Source: Acidobacteriota bacterium
GTDB lineage: Bacteria; Acidobacteriota; UBA6911
Length of the DNA stretch: 18,501 nucleotides
Assembly: GCA_023265215.1 (NCBI GenBank)
Contig: JAHFUH010000040.1
Coordinates: forward strand, 1 to 18,501
Direction: 5' to 3'
The notes under the pieces are model-generated. The model was not told the origin of the DNA. It worked only from the letters and a program-made list of their open reading frames with translations, and did not search any database. Below, piece after piece: positions 1-7,256 of this stretch. Both the position numbers and the translations under genes were made by a program. The stretch's first letter is position 1. The number at the start of each line of letters is the position of its first letter.

Positions 1-119
1 GTGTTGAAGAGGTTGTAAAAGCCCTGGGTGCCATTGGAGCGGGTCCACGCGACATAATCGCCATTCTTCAGGCAATCAAGGCACAGGGAGCTTTGATTGC
101 AGACCTGGAGATAATCTAA
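1..119 (+). CDS. flgI: Flagellar P-ring protein FlgI, C-terminal end (partial)
   Basis: Only the last 38 codons are present, read in the frame starting at base 3 and ending at TAA 117-119. The tail has the pattern VVKALGAIGAGPRDIIAILQ followed by an AIKAQGALIADLEII ending. This matches the conserved FlgI C-terminus, where a V.AL..LG..PRD.IAI.QA.K.AGAL..EL.II pattern is usual. FlgI forms the periplasmic P ring around the flagellar rod, so the organism should have an outer membrane and peptidoglycan layer. The next gene, a flgJ-type gene, starts 18 bases downstream, the usual flgI-flgJ order. The assignment rests on a short fragment but fits both the motif and the neighbourhood. Confidence 0.87.
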   Translation, partial: VEEVVKALGAIGAGPRDIIAILQAIKAQGALIADLEII

Positions 120-137
120 AATTGAGGAACGCCTGAA

Positions 138-1016
138 ATGCAGGATTCATTTCCAATTGGCGGCCTGACTCAAATGCCGCCCGAAATGCTGATCGGACCT
201 GGAAGCAGGTTTGAAGGAAAGCTCCAGTCTATTCAGAACTCCGCTGTTGAGAAAAATAAGGGTGATCTGAAAAAATCAACCCAGGAATTCGAAGCTGTTT
301 TTATGTCATACCTGTTGAAGGTTATGCGCGAGACCATCGAAGAATCCGGACTTTTCGAAAAAGAAGGTTTCGGAAAATCCATATACACGGAAATGTTCGA
401 CCAGGAAATCTCATTGAACATGGCGCGAAACGGCGCGCTCGGGATTTCCAATATGCTCTATAAAAACCTTTCAGAGACAGAAGCTCGAAAGAATTTGAAT
501 GAATCCGGCCAAATCCCGGTAGAAAAGCAGAGTATTGAGCCTAAAGCTGCTGCGCCTGTTGAGACTTCAGGCGAAAAAAAAGATGAAAAGGAAATAAGCG
601 AATTGCAGCTTCCGATCCAGGCTCCGGTAAGTTCCCGATTCGGTTTGAGAGTGGATCCTTTTTCTCACAGGATGCGTGTGCATAAGGGCGTGGATCTTGC
701 TGCGCCCGAAGGCATGAAGGTTGCGGCGGCTTTGCCTGGAACCGTCGTTTCCGCCTGATACGAAAGTGGATATGGCAACAGTATTTTGATACAACATCCG
801 GGAGGCATGCAAACCAGATACGGCCATCTTGGTTCGATAAGCGTGAAAGCGGGGGACAGTATCTCGTCCCAGCAGTATATTGGGACCGTGGGTGATACCG
901 GGCGGAGCACAGGCCCGCATCTTCATTTCGAAGTAATTCGAATGGGAAAACAGGTCGACCCGCTTCGCGAAACGGCAATTATGGCAAATCGAAATGCGAT
1001 GTCTAAAAGGCTGTAA
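138..1016 (+). pseudogene. flgJ: FlgJ-type rod-binding protein fused to M23 peptidase, interrupted by in-frame TGA
   Basis: Read as one frame, this is 292 codons with a single internal TGA at 756-758 (codon 207). Residues about 46-110 form the FlgJ N-terminal rod-binding domain (QEFEAVFMSYLLKVMR, then MFDQEISLNMARNGALGIS). After a low-complexity linker, an M23 (LytM-type) zinc endopeptidase domain starts near residue 165. It has HKGVD (His182, Asp186) before the stop and GHL (His230) and HLHFE (His261, His263) after it, in the same frame. The stop sits where M23 proteins have Gly in the AG-aromatic-x-x-GYGN stretch, so GGA to TGA would explain it. The truncated 206-aa product keeps the rod-binding part and loses the active site. 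TGA is an ordinary stop elsewhere here. A sequencing error is possible. FlgJ normally caps the growing rod and opens peptidoglycan. Confidence 0.82.
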
Positions 1017-1031
1017 GTAGCTAATTATTCC

Positions 1032-1059
1032 TAAAGTGCTATCATCAAGGGGACGATAA
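1032..1059 (+). promoter_or_regulatory. Sigma-28 (FliA)-type promoter of the flgM operon
   Basis: TAAA at 1032-1035, a 16-base spacer and GACGATAA at 1052-1059 resemble the sigma-28 consensus TAAA-N15-GCCGATAA. The same GACGATA core precedes both flagellin genes and maf. The predicted start near 1066 leaves a leader of about 26 nt before flgM. Confidence 0.8.
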
Positions 1060-1091
1060 GCAACACAAAGAGTAAGTCTCTTGAGGAGTAT

Positions 1092-1403
1092 ATGGAGATT
1101 AATAACAGTTCGAATCCCTTGATTGGCTCGAAAACCAACGTTCAGCGACTCGATAGTCCGCAGCAGCAAGAGCGGACTCAGAAAAGCGACGGAGGTCGTA
1201 ATCTCGATGCGGACAGACTGGAGTTGTCGGTCCGAAGTCGGGAAATCTCTCATATTGATGAGCTGGTTCGATCTACTCCCGATGTCCGGGAAATGAAGGT
1301 GGAACAAGTTCGCAGAGAGATTGAAGCCGGCACTTACAATGTGAAGGCAGAAAAGATCGCCGAGAAGATAATTGGAGGTTATCTGCTGGACAAGTTGGGA
1401 TAG
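1092..1403 (+). CDS. flgM: Anti-sigma-28 factor FlgM
   Basis: This 103-aa protein has the FlgM layout. A disordered, polar N-terminus is followed by a C-terminal sigma-binding region of about residues 50-103, with the pattern IDELVRSTPDVREMKVEQVRREIEAG, then TYNV.AEKIAEKII and a final LLDKLG. In this family FlgM binds sigma-28 and blocks late flagellar genes until it is exported through the finished hook. The start has a good ribosome-binding site (GAGGAG ending 5 bases upstream). It is the first gene behind a sigma-28-type promoter and is followed by flgN, flgK and flgL, so its synthesis would rise with late genes and feed back on them. Confidence 0.93.
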   Translation: MEINNSSNPLIGSKTNVQRLDSPQQQERTQKSDGGRNLDADRLELSVRSREISHIDELVRSTPDVREMKVEQVRREIEAGTYNVKAEKIAEKIIGGYLLDKLG

Positions 1404-1425
1404 GGCCGACTAGGCGGAGAAGGCC

Positions 1426-1632
1426 ATGTCAGATGACTTTGGTCTCTTAAATCTTGTCGTTTCACCGTTTCTTGAGAGGATTGGAAGGGAAGAACGGCTG
1501 GGTGATCAGCTGCGAAAACCTAAAAATCTGAAAGCGAAACCGGTGGAGAAAAAACAGGATAGTGCTCCGCCCGAGGGGGATCAGAACGAAAATGACTCCA
1601 TGTCCTCGCAACACATCGATCTCAGGATCTGA
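1426..1632 (+). CDS. Small uncharacterised flagellar-operon protein (68 aa)
   Basis: This short acidic and polar protein lies between flgM (22 bases upstream) and the flgN-like gene (3 bases downstream), with a purine-rich ribosome-binding site (GGAGAAGG). The N-terminus is hydrophobic and helical (FGLLNLVVSPFLERI), the middle is charged and likely disordered (residues about 30-60), and it ends in HIDLRI. No signal peptide or transmembrane segment is visible. I do not recognise a named family. Tight spacing between two late flagellar genes supports a real co-transcribed gene. A role as a small partner of FlgN or FlgM is only a guess. Confidence 0.6.
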   Translation: MSDDFGLLNLVVSPFLERIGREERLGDQLRKPKNLKAKPVEKKQDSAPPEGDQNENDSMSSQHIDLRI

Positions 1633-1635
1633 ATC

Positions 1636-2127
1636 ATGGATCTCCTGATCTCGGAGCTCCTGGGAATCGTTCGTGAGGAGATTAACACTTATCGCGATCT
1701 CATAGAACACGCGCGACGAAAAACAGCTTTGCTTGTGCAAGGCAGCGTGGAAGCCATCCTGGAAAGCAGGCAAGCAGAGGAAACATTCAATTTCAGGCTT
1801 CGCAGCCTGGAGGGTGAAATGGCGCGGCTCTGCAGGGACTTGAGCGCAAAAGTTGGGATTCCGCGAGAGGAGTTTACTCTGACAAAACTCGCCGACAGTC
1901 TTGAACAATCGATAGCTCTGGAAATCAGGTCCCAGGCCACTCTGTTCAGGAATATGGTGAAACAACTGAAATCGGTCACCCAGCGCAATATCCGGCTGAT
2001 TGAAAAGTCTGTTCACTATTCCCAGGGGGTGCTGGATCTTTTTTTCAATGCGACGAGCTCCTATCAGAAAACGGGTCTGTTCAAGCAGGTTCCCCCAATT
2101 CCACCATCATTTTCCAGAAGAGCCTAG
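1636..2127 (+). CDS. flgN: FlgN-like export chaperone for hook-filament junction proteins
   Basis: The 163-aa protein is almost wholly alpha-helical with long heptad-like stretches (residues about 5-135), as in the FlgN family. It begins with a FlgN-like helix (LLISELLGIVREEINTYRDLIEHARRKTALLV in pieces). Its C-terminus carries a helix with IRLIEKSVHYSQGVLDLFF and a short disordered tail. FlgN binds FlgK and FlgL in the cytosol and delivers them to the type III export apparatus. The position, directly before flgK and flgL and after flgM, is the classic one. Sequence identity in this family is low, so the call leans on length, helicity and context. Confidence 0.75.
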   Translation: MDLLISELLGIVREEINTYRDLIEHARRKTALLVQGSVEAILESRQAEETFNFRLRSLEGEMARLCRDLSAKVGIPREEFTLTKLADSLEQSIALEIRSQATLFRNMVKQLKSVTQRNIRLIEKSVHYSQGVLDLFFNATSSYQKTGLFKQVPPIPPSFSRRA

Positions 2128-2213
2128 GCAGAGGCTGCAGCTGGGATAAATGAACGGATTGCGACTATATCCTTTGAGACTGGTGCCGTTGAGCCGGCTG
2201 AAATCCGATACTT

Positions 2214-3578
2214 ATGACTTCAATCCTGAGTGGCTTGGAATCTGTTAAACAGGCTTTGGCCAGCCAACAGTTCGCGCTGTCCATTACGCAGAGAAACGTT
2301 GCCAACGCGAGCAATGAATCCTATACACGTGAGGATGCAGTTTTTGCCGATGTAACTGCATCCGGAGGCGCTGCTGTAAGTATTCAAGCCTACCGAGACC
2401 GATTCCTCGATTTCAGCATCGGCCAGGAGATGCAGTCGCTGGGAAAGCAACAAGCACAGTCAAGTGCACTGTCGCAGATTGATTCCATTTTCAATGAAAA
2501 CAGCGGACAAGGGCTGCAGGAAGCTTTTTCGGGTTTTTTCAACAGCTTCAGTTCTTTGTCTGCAACGCCGGAAGATTTGACATTGCGCCAGCAGGTGCTG
2601 TCAAAGGCCACCGCCCTCACCTCGGAATTACATCGGTTGTGCGCCGGTATGCAGCGGGTGCAATATTCTGTGAATAGTTCTGTTCCGAGCACAGTCGATG
2701 AAATCAACTCGATCACCTCAAAAATAGCAGCGCTCAATAAACAAATTCCTGGTGAAACTGGATCTGGAAACGAGTTCGCATTGCGCGATGAAAGGCAAAA
2801 GCTTTTGGAGAATCTTTCCAGCCTTATCGATACATCCTATTATGAAACGGAATCCGGTTCGATAACCGTAACTACAGGGCAGGGAGGGCTGCTCGTAGCC
2901 GGAAAAGACAGCTATTCCTTGGAATCCTCTCCGCTGTCTGGCTCGGGATTTCAGGGAGTGCAACTGGGTGGGGCGGATATCACTTCCACATTGCGGTCGG
3001 GGAAGCTCTCGGGTTTGATTGGGGCTCGAGATCAAATCACCGGGTATCTTACCTCTCTGGACGATTTGGCGGCAACAATCGCGGCGAGAGTAAATCAACA
3101 GCATGCTGCGGGCAGTGATCTGGATGGAATTTCCGGCACGGATCTCTTTTCATACACGACGGTTAGCACCGGTTCGAACTCCGGTGCCGCGCGATCAATC
3201 AGCATCGCAATTTCCGATCCGAGGAAAGTGGCGGCAGCCGGCCCTTCCGGAGGGCCGGGTAATAACGAAAATGCAAACCTTTTGTTTGCTGTCAAAGACG
3301 AAAAGCTCTTTACGACCTCCACGGAAACGGCGAGCCAGTTTTATGCTCACCTGATCTACCGGGTGGGCTCGGATGAGCAATCCGCTGCTGAAGAGATCAC
3401 AACTCAAAAAAGCATTTTGGCGCAGTTGAAAAACCAAAGGGATGGGGTTTCAGGAGTGGATATGAATGAAGAAGCGGTCAATCTAATTAAATATCAGAAG
3501 GCGTATCAGGCAGGCGCCAGATTCGCTACTGTGCTGGACACCCTGAGCAGTGACATCCTTAATCTCATAGGTGCTTAG
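2214..3578 (+). CDS. flgK: Flagellar hook-associated protein 1 FlgK
   Basis: The 454-aa protein has the FlgK N-terminal D0 pattern (ILSGLESVKQALASQQFALSITQRNVANASNESYTRE in pieces). The anchor usually written N.ANA.TPGY is altered here to NVANASNESY. It ends with the matching C-terminal helix (SGVDMNEEAVNLIKYQKAYQAGARFATVLD, then LSSDILNLIGA). The middle (about 170-390) is the variable exposed part, including GSGNEFALRDERQKLLENL, a recognisable FlgK segment. FlgK forms the first junction ring between hook and filament. The length is at the short end for the family. An in-frame TGA lies just upstream of ATG 2214, so no longer start is possible, although the ribosome-binding site is poor. An 86-base gap separates it from flgN; flgL follows 2 bases after its stop. 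Confidence 0.93.
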   Translation: MTSILSGLESVKQALASQQFALSITQRNVANASNESYTREDAVFADVTASGGAAVSIQAYRDRFLDFSIGQEMQSLGKQQAQSSALSQIDSIFNENSGQGLQEAFSGFFNSFSSLSATPEDLTLRQQVLSKATALTSELHRLCAGMQRVQYSVNSSVPSTVDEINSITSKIAALNKQIPGETGSGNEFALRDERQKLLENLSSLIDTSYYETESGSITVTTGQGGLLVAGKDSYSLESSPLSGSGFQGVQLGGADITSTLRSGKLSGLIGARDQITGYLTSLDDLAATIAARVNQQHAAGSDLDGISGTDLFSYTTVSTGSNSGAARSISIAISDPRKVAAAGPSGGPGNNENANLLFAVKDEKLFTTSTETASQFYAHLIYRVGSDEQSAAEEITTQKSILAQLKNQRDGVSGVDMNEEAVNLIKYQKAYQAGARFATVLDTLSSDILNLIGA

Positions 3579-3580
3579 AA

Positions 3581-4459
3581 ATGCGCGTTGCACAATCAGA
3601 GACATACCGAAGTTTTCTAGGGAACCTTGAGACGCTGAACGAGCGGATGAACAAGCTCAACAGCCAGGTTTCCAGCGGCAAAAAACTGGCGCAACTGAAA
3701 GATTCTCCTGCGAGCAGCGCCCAACTGATTGGCATGAGAGATCAAGCCGCTGAGATTGATCAGTACCAAACCAATATCGATTCAGGCTCTTATTTCCTTG
3801 GAATGGCTGATTCAATTTTTAATGAAGTAAACAATCTGGTGACATCGATCTATGCAAAAGGGAGCCAGTCGGCATCTGAATCGGTCACTGCAGACGACCG
3901 GGCGACTATTGGAACGGAAATACGGTCTTTGCGGGACCAGATATTAGCGCTTGCCAATTCCCAGGTGCTTGGTCGATATATATTTGCCGGGTCCAGGACA
4001 AGTTCCGCTCCTTTTATTGTAAGTGGAGACACAGTCTCGTATCAGGGGGACGAGACTGCAAATAAAATCAGCGTCGACCGCGGGCTGGAAGTACAAGAAG
4101 GCGTTCCGGGATCGGCTGCATTCAATTCGATATTTTCCGCCGTGGATTCATTGCTGTCCAATGTGAGTTCAAATAACATGGACGGCATACAAACGGCTCT
4201 GGGCCAATTCGCTTCTGCGCTGTCCGGCTTGGGAATAGCACGGGGAGAAATCGGGGCGAACCTGGGTTTGTTGAACAATGCAAAGACGAATCTCGGATCG
4301 CAGGAAACAAGCTTGAAAGCGCAACAGAGCCAGGTGGAAGATGCAAACATGGCGGAGGCCGTTACTGGGTTGAGCCAAGTCCAAACAGCATTACAGACAG
4401 CCATGACCGCAGGGGGATCCATTTTGCAGCAGCGCAACTTATTCGACATTCTAGGCTAG
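3581..4459 (+). CDS. flgL: Flagellar hook-associated protein 3 FlgL
   Basis: The 292-aa protein is flagellin-like at both ends. The N-terminal helix carries LNERMNKLNSQVSSGKKL, followed by DSPASSAQLIGMRDQ and a TNIDSGSYFLGMADSIFNEV helix. The middle has SQVLGRYIFAGSRTSSAPF, typical of FlgL. The C-terminal helix carries VEDANMAEAVTGLSQVQTALQTAM and ends in RNLFDILG. FlgL is the second junction ring, on which the filament assembles. There is no cysteine and no signal peptide, as expected for a type III export substrate. It starts 2 bases after the flgK stop, so the two genes are co-translated, and FlgN would be the shared chaperone. Confidence 0.94.
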   Translation: MRVAQSETYRSFLGNLETLNERMNKLNSQVSSGKKLAQLKDSPASSAQLIGMRDQAAEIDQYQTNIDSGSYFLGMADSIFNEVNNLVTSIYAKGSQSASESVTADDRATIGTEIRSLRDQILALANSQVLGRYIFAGSRTSSAPFIVSGDTVSYQGDETANKISVDRGLEVQEGVPGSAAFNSIFSAVDSLLSNVSSNNMDGIQTALGQFASALSGLGIARGEIGANLGLLNNAKTNLGSQETSLKAQQSQVEDANMAEAVTGLSQVQTALQTAMTAGGSILQQRNLFDILG

Positions 4460-4577
4460 ACACGTTAAAATACAACCCGTTTGAGATAAGCGTATTGGAG
4501 ATAATTGCTCACAGGCTGAATATTTTGCGGGTAAATCTTAGTGGCCTTGTGAGGCTGCTCTTATTAATTGAGGCGCC

Positions 4578-5036
4578 ATGTTAATCAAGTCAGTCAATTT
4601 TGGGGAATTGGAAGTGCCGGATAATACGATCATCACGTTCAAGGAAGGATTGCCCGGATTTCCGCAAATCCACAGATTTGCAGTCCTGGAGAAGGACGAG
4701 ATTAAACCCTTCCAATATCTTCAGGCATTGGATGATCCTCCTATCGCTCTTTTTATCATCAATCCGTTTATAATTGACCCGAGTTATGAATTTCGCTTGA
4801 CGGGATCCGATATGGAGGATGTCAACAGCAAAAATTCTACTGAATTGACAGTCTATGCCGTGGCAACAATTCCGGATGATCCCACCCAGGCCACGATCAA
4901 TCTTATGGCGCCGATAGTTATCAATGACCGGGACCGGTGCGGGAAGCAGGTCATACTGCATGAAAGCAAATATTCTGTCCGGCATCCGCTTATGGATGGC
5001 GCCGGTCAAAACGAGATGGAGACTCTGGAGGGCTGA
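4578..5036 (+). CDS. fliW: Flagellar assembly factor FliW (CsrA antagonist)
   Basis: The 152-aa protein shows the FliW pattern: an N-terminal strand FGELEVPDNTIITFKEGLPGFP, then FAVLE, an FQYLQALDDPPIALFIINPF segment, and the C-terminal NLMAPIVIN with KQVILHESKYSVRHPL. FliW binds flagellin. When flagellin is exported, free FliW binds CsrA and lifts its repression of flagellin translation (worked out in Bacillus subtilis). csrA follows 51 bases downstream, the usual arrangement. The start has GAGG 7 bases upstream. A 118-base gap after flgL contains no terminator that I can see, so it may be transcribed from the flgM promoter. Confidence 0.95.
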   Translation: MLIKSVNFGELEVPDNTIITFKEGLPGFPQIHRFAVLEKDEIKPFQYLQALDDPPIALFIINPFIIDPSYEFRLTGSDMEDVNSKNSTELTVYAVATIPDDPTQATINLMAPIVINDRDRCGKQVILHESKYSVRHPLMDGAGQNEMETLEG

Positions 5037-5079
5037 TGGCAGCCTTCATTTGCGCAGGGCAGGAAAGCTCTGCAGGTAA

Positions 5080-5091
5080 TTACACGGATGC
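5080..5091 (+). promoter_or_regulatory. CsrA-like site overlapping the csrA start codon
   Basis: The stretch TTACACGGATGC, whose ATG is the csrA start codon, matches 9 of 12 positions of the CsrA SELEX consensus RUACARGGAUGU. CsrA autorepression at its own start is known in E. coli. No strong stem was found around it, and the Shine-Dalgarno is weak. Confidence 0.5.
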
Positions 5092-5312
5092 TAGTCTTTA
5101 CACGAAAAAAAGATGAAAGCCTTGTCATAGGGAACGAAATCGAAGTTACGATCCTGAACATTGGGACAGGCAGCGTTAAGGTTGGCATAACGGCGCCGCG
5201 CCATATTTCGGTTCACCGGCACGAAGTATATGAAGCCATTAAGCGCGAAAACCTTGCTGCGGCCCAATCGCAAATTCCCAAAATGGACATTCTGAAAAAG
5301 CTTTTGGGATAG
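5088..5312 (+). CDS. csrA: Carbon storage/translation regulator CsrA
   Basis: The 74-aa protein is a typical CsrA with MLVFTRKKDESLVIG at the start, the central VGITAPRHISVHRHEVYEAI and an extended C-terminal tail (QIPKMDILKKLLG). The RNA-binding residues known in E. coli, Arg6 and Arg44, are both present. CsrA dimers bind GGA motifs in hairpin loops near ribosome-binding sites and block translation. The longer tail is the form found in FliW-responsive CsrA proteins, and fliW is directly upstream. Candidate targets are visible in this window: GGA hairpins on both flagellin ribosome-binding sites and a motif on its own start codon. A glycosyltransferase gene follows after 11 bases. Confidence 0.97.
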   Translation: MLVFTRKKDESLVIGNEIEVTILNIGTGSVKVGITAPRHISVHRHEVYEAIKRENLAAAQSQIPKMDILKKLLG

Positions 5313-5323
5313 CCGACAAAATA

Positions 5324-6286
5324 TTGCGCGTCCTTACTTTCAATTCACACCAGCCTTATCTTCATCTCTTAGCCGGTTGCAAGCCTTGGATCTTTGGTGT
5401 CGTTACCCCAAGGCTTTCGTCCGGACAAGTTAGACAATGGAATCCGCGAATCAGGCCTCTGCTCAAAAATAGTATTCTTTTTTCTTCTGTCGAGGAAGCC
5501 CTTCAGAAGGGTCCATGGGATTGGATCCTTGCTCATAACGTCAATGATCTTCTGGATGCCCGGCAAATACCCATTCCCAAAGCGTTCCTTGTGCATGGGA
5601 CTCTGTCCGGCCGGATTGTGCAGGATCATAGCAATATCGACCGGGCTTTATATACGCGCAATCTTGAACTTCTCCTGAAATCGTGCGGTGCAAGGGTGAT
5701 CTACGTTTCGGAACTGAAGCGCCGTGATTGGGGAATTCCCGGAGACGTAATCCGTCCGGCCGTCGATACGCGCCTGTATGGAGGGTACCGCGGTGATGTT
5801 TGCGGCGTGCTTCAGGTGTGCAACAGATTAAGAGAACGCGGCGAGATGACTGGATGGAAGGAGTATGACACAGTGTGCCGAAACCTTCCTAATTTGGTGA
5901 TTGGCGAAAATCCAGGCATTCCATCGAGCCGCATGTCTAGAGATTGGGAAGATCTAAAAGAGCAGATGCGTTCTTATCGAGTGTACCTTTATACCCCAGT
6001 CTTTCCATATGAAGATGGCTATAATCTTGCATTATTGGAAGCGATGGCAATCGGCATGCCGGTGGCAACCTTGCGGCACGCCACTTCTCCCGTTCGGGAT
6101 GGTATGGAAGGAGTTGTTGCCAATGCTCCGGAAGAGTTGCGCGAAAAAATCGTCAATCTGCTGGATAATCCCGCAAAAGCTATCCAATTGGGCGAAGGCG
6201 CGCGCCTGAGAGTGGAAAAGAAATTTGCAATTTCGGATTTCCAACGCGCATGGGACTCTTTCGCTGAAAAACTGCTTGGAAGATAA
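5324..6286 (+). CDS. GT-B fold glycosyltransferase (GT4-like)
   Basis: The 320-aa protein begins MRVLTFNSHQPYLHLLAG, the first strand of a GT-B glycosyltransferase, and has a C-terminal nucleotide-sugar domain with YLYTPVFPYEDGYNLALLEAMAIGMPV (in pieces). The GT4 EX7E motif appears as D231-x7-E239, with Asp in place of the first Glu. The start chosen is TTG at 5324, 11 bases after csrA, since the protein opens exactly at the expected first strand. The ribosome-binding site is weak and lies inside the csrA end. The protein is cytosolic, without signal or membrane segments. It may glycosylate a flagellar or surface molecule; the acceptor and sugar cannot be read from the sequence. Linkage to csrA/fliW and to a flagellin-sugar operon makes flagellar glycosylation a reasonable inference. 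Confidence 0.75.
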   Translation: MRVLTFNSHQPYLHLLAGCKPWIFGVVTPRLSSGQVRQWNPRIRPLLKNSILFSSVEEALQKGPWDWILAHNVNDLLDARQIPIPKAFLVHGTLSGRIVQDHSNIDRALYTRNLELLLKSCGARVIYVSELKRRDWGIPGDVIRPAVDTRLYGGYRGDVCGVLQVCNRLRERGEMTGWKEYDTVCRNLPNLVIGENPGIPSSRMSRDWEDLKEQMRSYRVYLYTPVFPYEDGYNLALLEAMAIGMPVATLRHATSPVRDGMEGVVANAPEELREKIVNLLDNPAKAIQLGEGARLRVEKKFAISDFQRAWDSFAEKLLGR

Positions 6287-6301
6287 CCAGCAACTTTCGC
6301 C

Positions 6302-6322
6302 TTCAGCTATTAGCGATTAGTA
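6302..6322. repeat. Short heptamer repeat, relict of the element at 11477-11772
   Basis: Three 7-base units (TTCAGCT, ATTAGCG, ATTAGTA) lie between the converging glycosyltransferase and fliT-like genes and overlap the fliT-like stop codon. Bases 6305-6321 match the left end of the inverted-repeat element (11477-11493) at 14 of 17 positions. No terminator hairpin was seen between these two converging genes. Confidence 0.5.
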
Positions 6323-6751
6323 AAGGGAATCGATAAATTTGGGGTAGTTGATTTTGATAGGTTGTATGCTTTTAAGATGCTGAGTGCGTTTTCCTATAAC
6401 TCCTAACTGGGTTCCCAGCCTATCTCGCGCGACTTCAAGCATTTTGCTGTGACTATCGCATACTTGCTTCAGTCTAAGTGCTTCTGCTTTTGCTTCAGCC
6501 ATGGCTGTGCGCGTTTCATTCCTGGATTGTGAATCCAACAGCGACTCAACTGCTTTCCATGAATCGCACAGCTGGTCAACCTTTGTGTTCATCCGTTCGA
6601 TAATTCCCAAGCAATCCCGATGACGTAAAAGGGATTCTGTAAAAGCGCCTATATCGGACGAATCATGGGCGGGAGTTGAACTGAGGAGGATTTCAGCAGC
6701 TTCATGATACCTGCCGAACAACTCCAGGAATTCCGCCGTATAATTGTTCAT
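6317..6751 (-). CDS. FliT-like small helical flagellar protein
   Basis: The 144-aa protein is predicted all-helical, with charged helices from about residue 1 to 120 and a C-terminal tail ending YPKFIDSLY. It starts 2 bases after the fliS stop, in the order fliD-fliS-fliT seen in many flagellar systems. FliT is a chaperone for the cap protein FliD. FliT sequences diverge so strongly that this call is mainly positional; a tail of the form P.FID..Y is common in such genes. It could also be a second FlgN-like chaperone. Its stop codon overlaps a short heptamer repeat, so the last residues may have been altered by that insertion. Confidence 0.55.
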   Translation of the reverse strand: MNNYTAEFLELFGRYHEAAEILLSSTPAHDSSDIGAFTESLLRHRDCLGIIERMNTKVDQLCDSWKAVESLLDSQSRNETRTAMAEAKAEALRLKQVCDSHSKMLEVARDRLGTQLGVIGKRTQHLKSIQPIKINYPKFIDSLY

Positions 6752-6753
6752 AT

Positions 6754-7236
6754 TTATATCGAAATATTCAGTGATTTGATCTGCATGGCTACGGGATTTT
6801 CAGATCTGAAAATATCCGGTTTCGGAAGGGACTGCCCGGATAATTCCGCTTCTGTACCAAGGGCTTGAATGCCAATCTCACTCCAGGCAGAACGCAGATT
6901 TTCGAGCAATGCCTCTATTTCTTCCAGCGGTTCTATGCTTTGTTCTACATTGGCTGTAAAAATTCTGCGCTTCATATAGTCATAGAGGCGGTCTAAAGAG
7001 GTTGCGATGTCGGCCCCCTGCTTCAGGTTCAAACATGATTGCAGCTCTGAAATGATTGAAATGCATTTGTTGATCGATCGCGATCTGCCGGCAATATCCC
7101 TGCGGCCCAATTGTTCTTTGGCTTCTTTCAAAGAACAAATGGCGGCATCGTACATCATGACCACAAGCTGCAGAGGATTTGCGGTTTTGACTGCCACTTC
7201 TTTATATCGCTGTGCAAGAGCCTGATCACCCGACAT
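6754..7236 (-). CDS. fliS: Flagellin export chaperone FliS
   Basis: The 160-aa protein has the FliS pattern: ALAQRYKEVAVKTANPLQLVVMMYDAAICSLKEAKEQL in pieces near the N-terminus, INKCISIISELQSCLN, then LDRLYDYMKRRIFTANVEQ. Family members are helical bundles that wrap the flagellin C-terminus in the cytosol and stop early polymerisation. The C-terminal 40 residues go beyond the usual length (about 130 aa) and look disordered. The ribosome-binding site is strong (AAAGGAG). It follows fliD after 20 bases and is followed by a fliT-like gene after 2, so the three form an operon. Its clients would be the two flagellins encoded further right. Confidence 0.94.
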   Translation of the reverse strand: MSGDQALAQRYKEVAVKTANPLQLVVMMYDAAICSLKEAKEQLGRRDIAGRSRSINKCISIISELQSCLNLKQGADIATSLDRLYDYMKRRIFTANVEQSIEPLEEIEALLENLRSAWSEIGIQALGTEAELSGQSLPKPDIFRSENPVAMQIKSLNISI

Positions 7237-7256
7237 TAAAAAACTCCTTTGAATAT

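Noticed and set aside
756..758. TGA in flgJ as selenocysteine or glycine recoding
   Set aside because: M23 proteins have no selenocysteine here, no SECIS-like element was apparent, and TGA ends several ordinary genes in the window while GGA encodes Gly. A mutation or sequencing error is simpler.
1076..1109. Stem around the flgM ribosome-binding site (AGTCTC with GAGATT)
   Set aside because: It has a G-U pair and a 14-nt loop, so it is easily expected by chance; not strong enough to list as a CsrA site.
567..1307. 246-codon minus-strand frame opposite flgJ and flgM
   Set aside because: It lies antisense to recognisable flagellar genes and its translation shows no domain pattern.
4465..4488. 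Sigma-28-like TAAA...GATAA before fliW
   Set aside because: The spacing is about 3 bases shorter than in the other sites and the GAC of the local -10 is missing.
4496..4560. Sigma-54-like GG...GC pairs before fliW
   Set aside because: The GG-to-GC distances are 8, 9 or 12 bases instead of the required 10.
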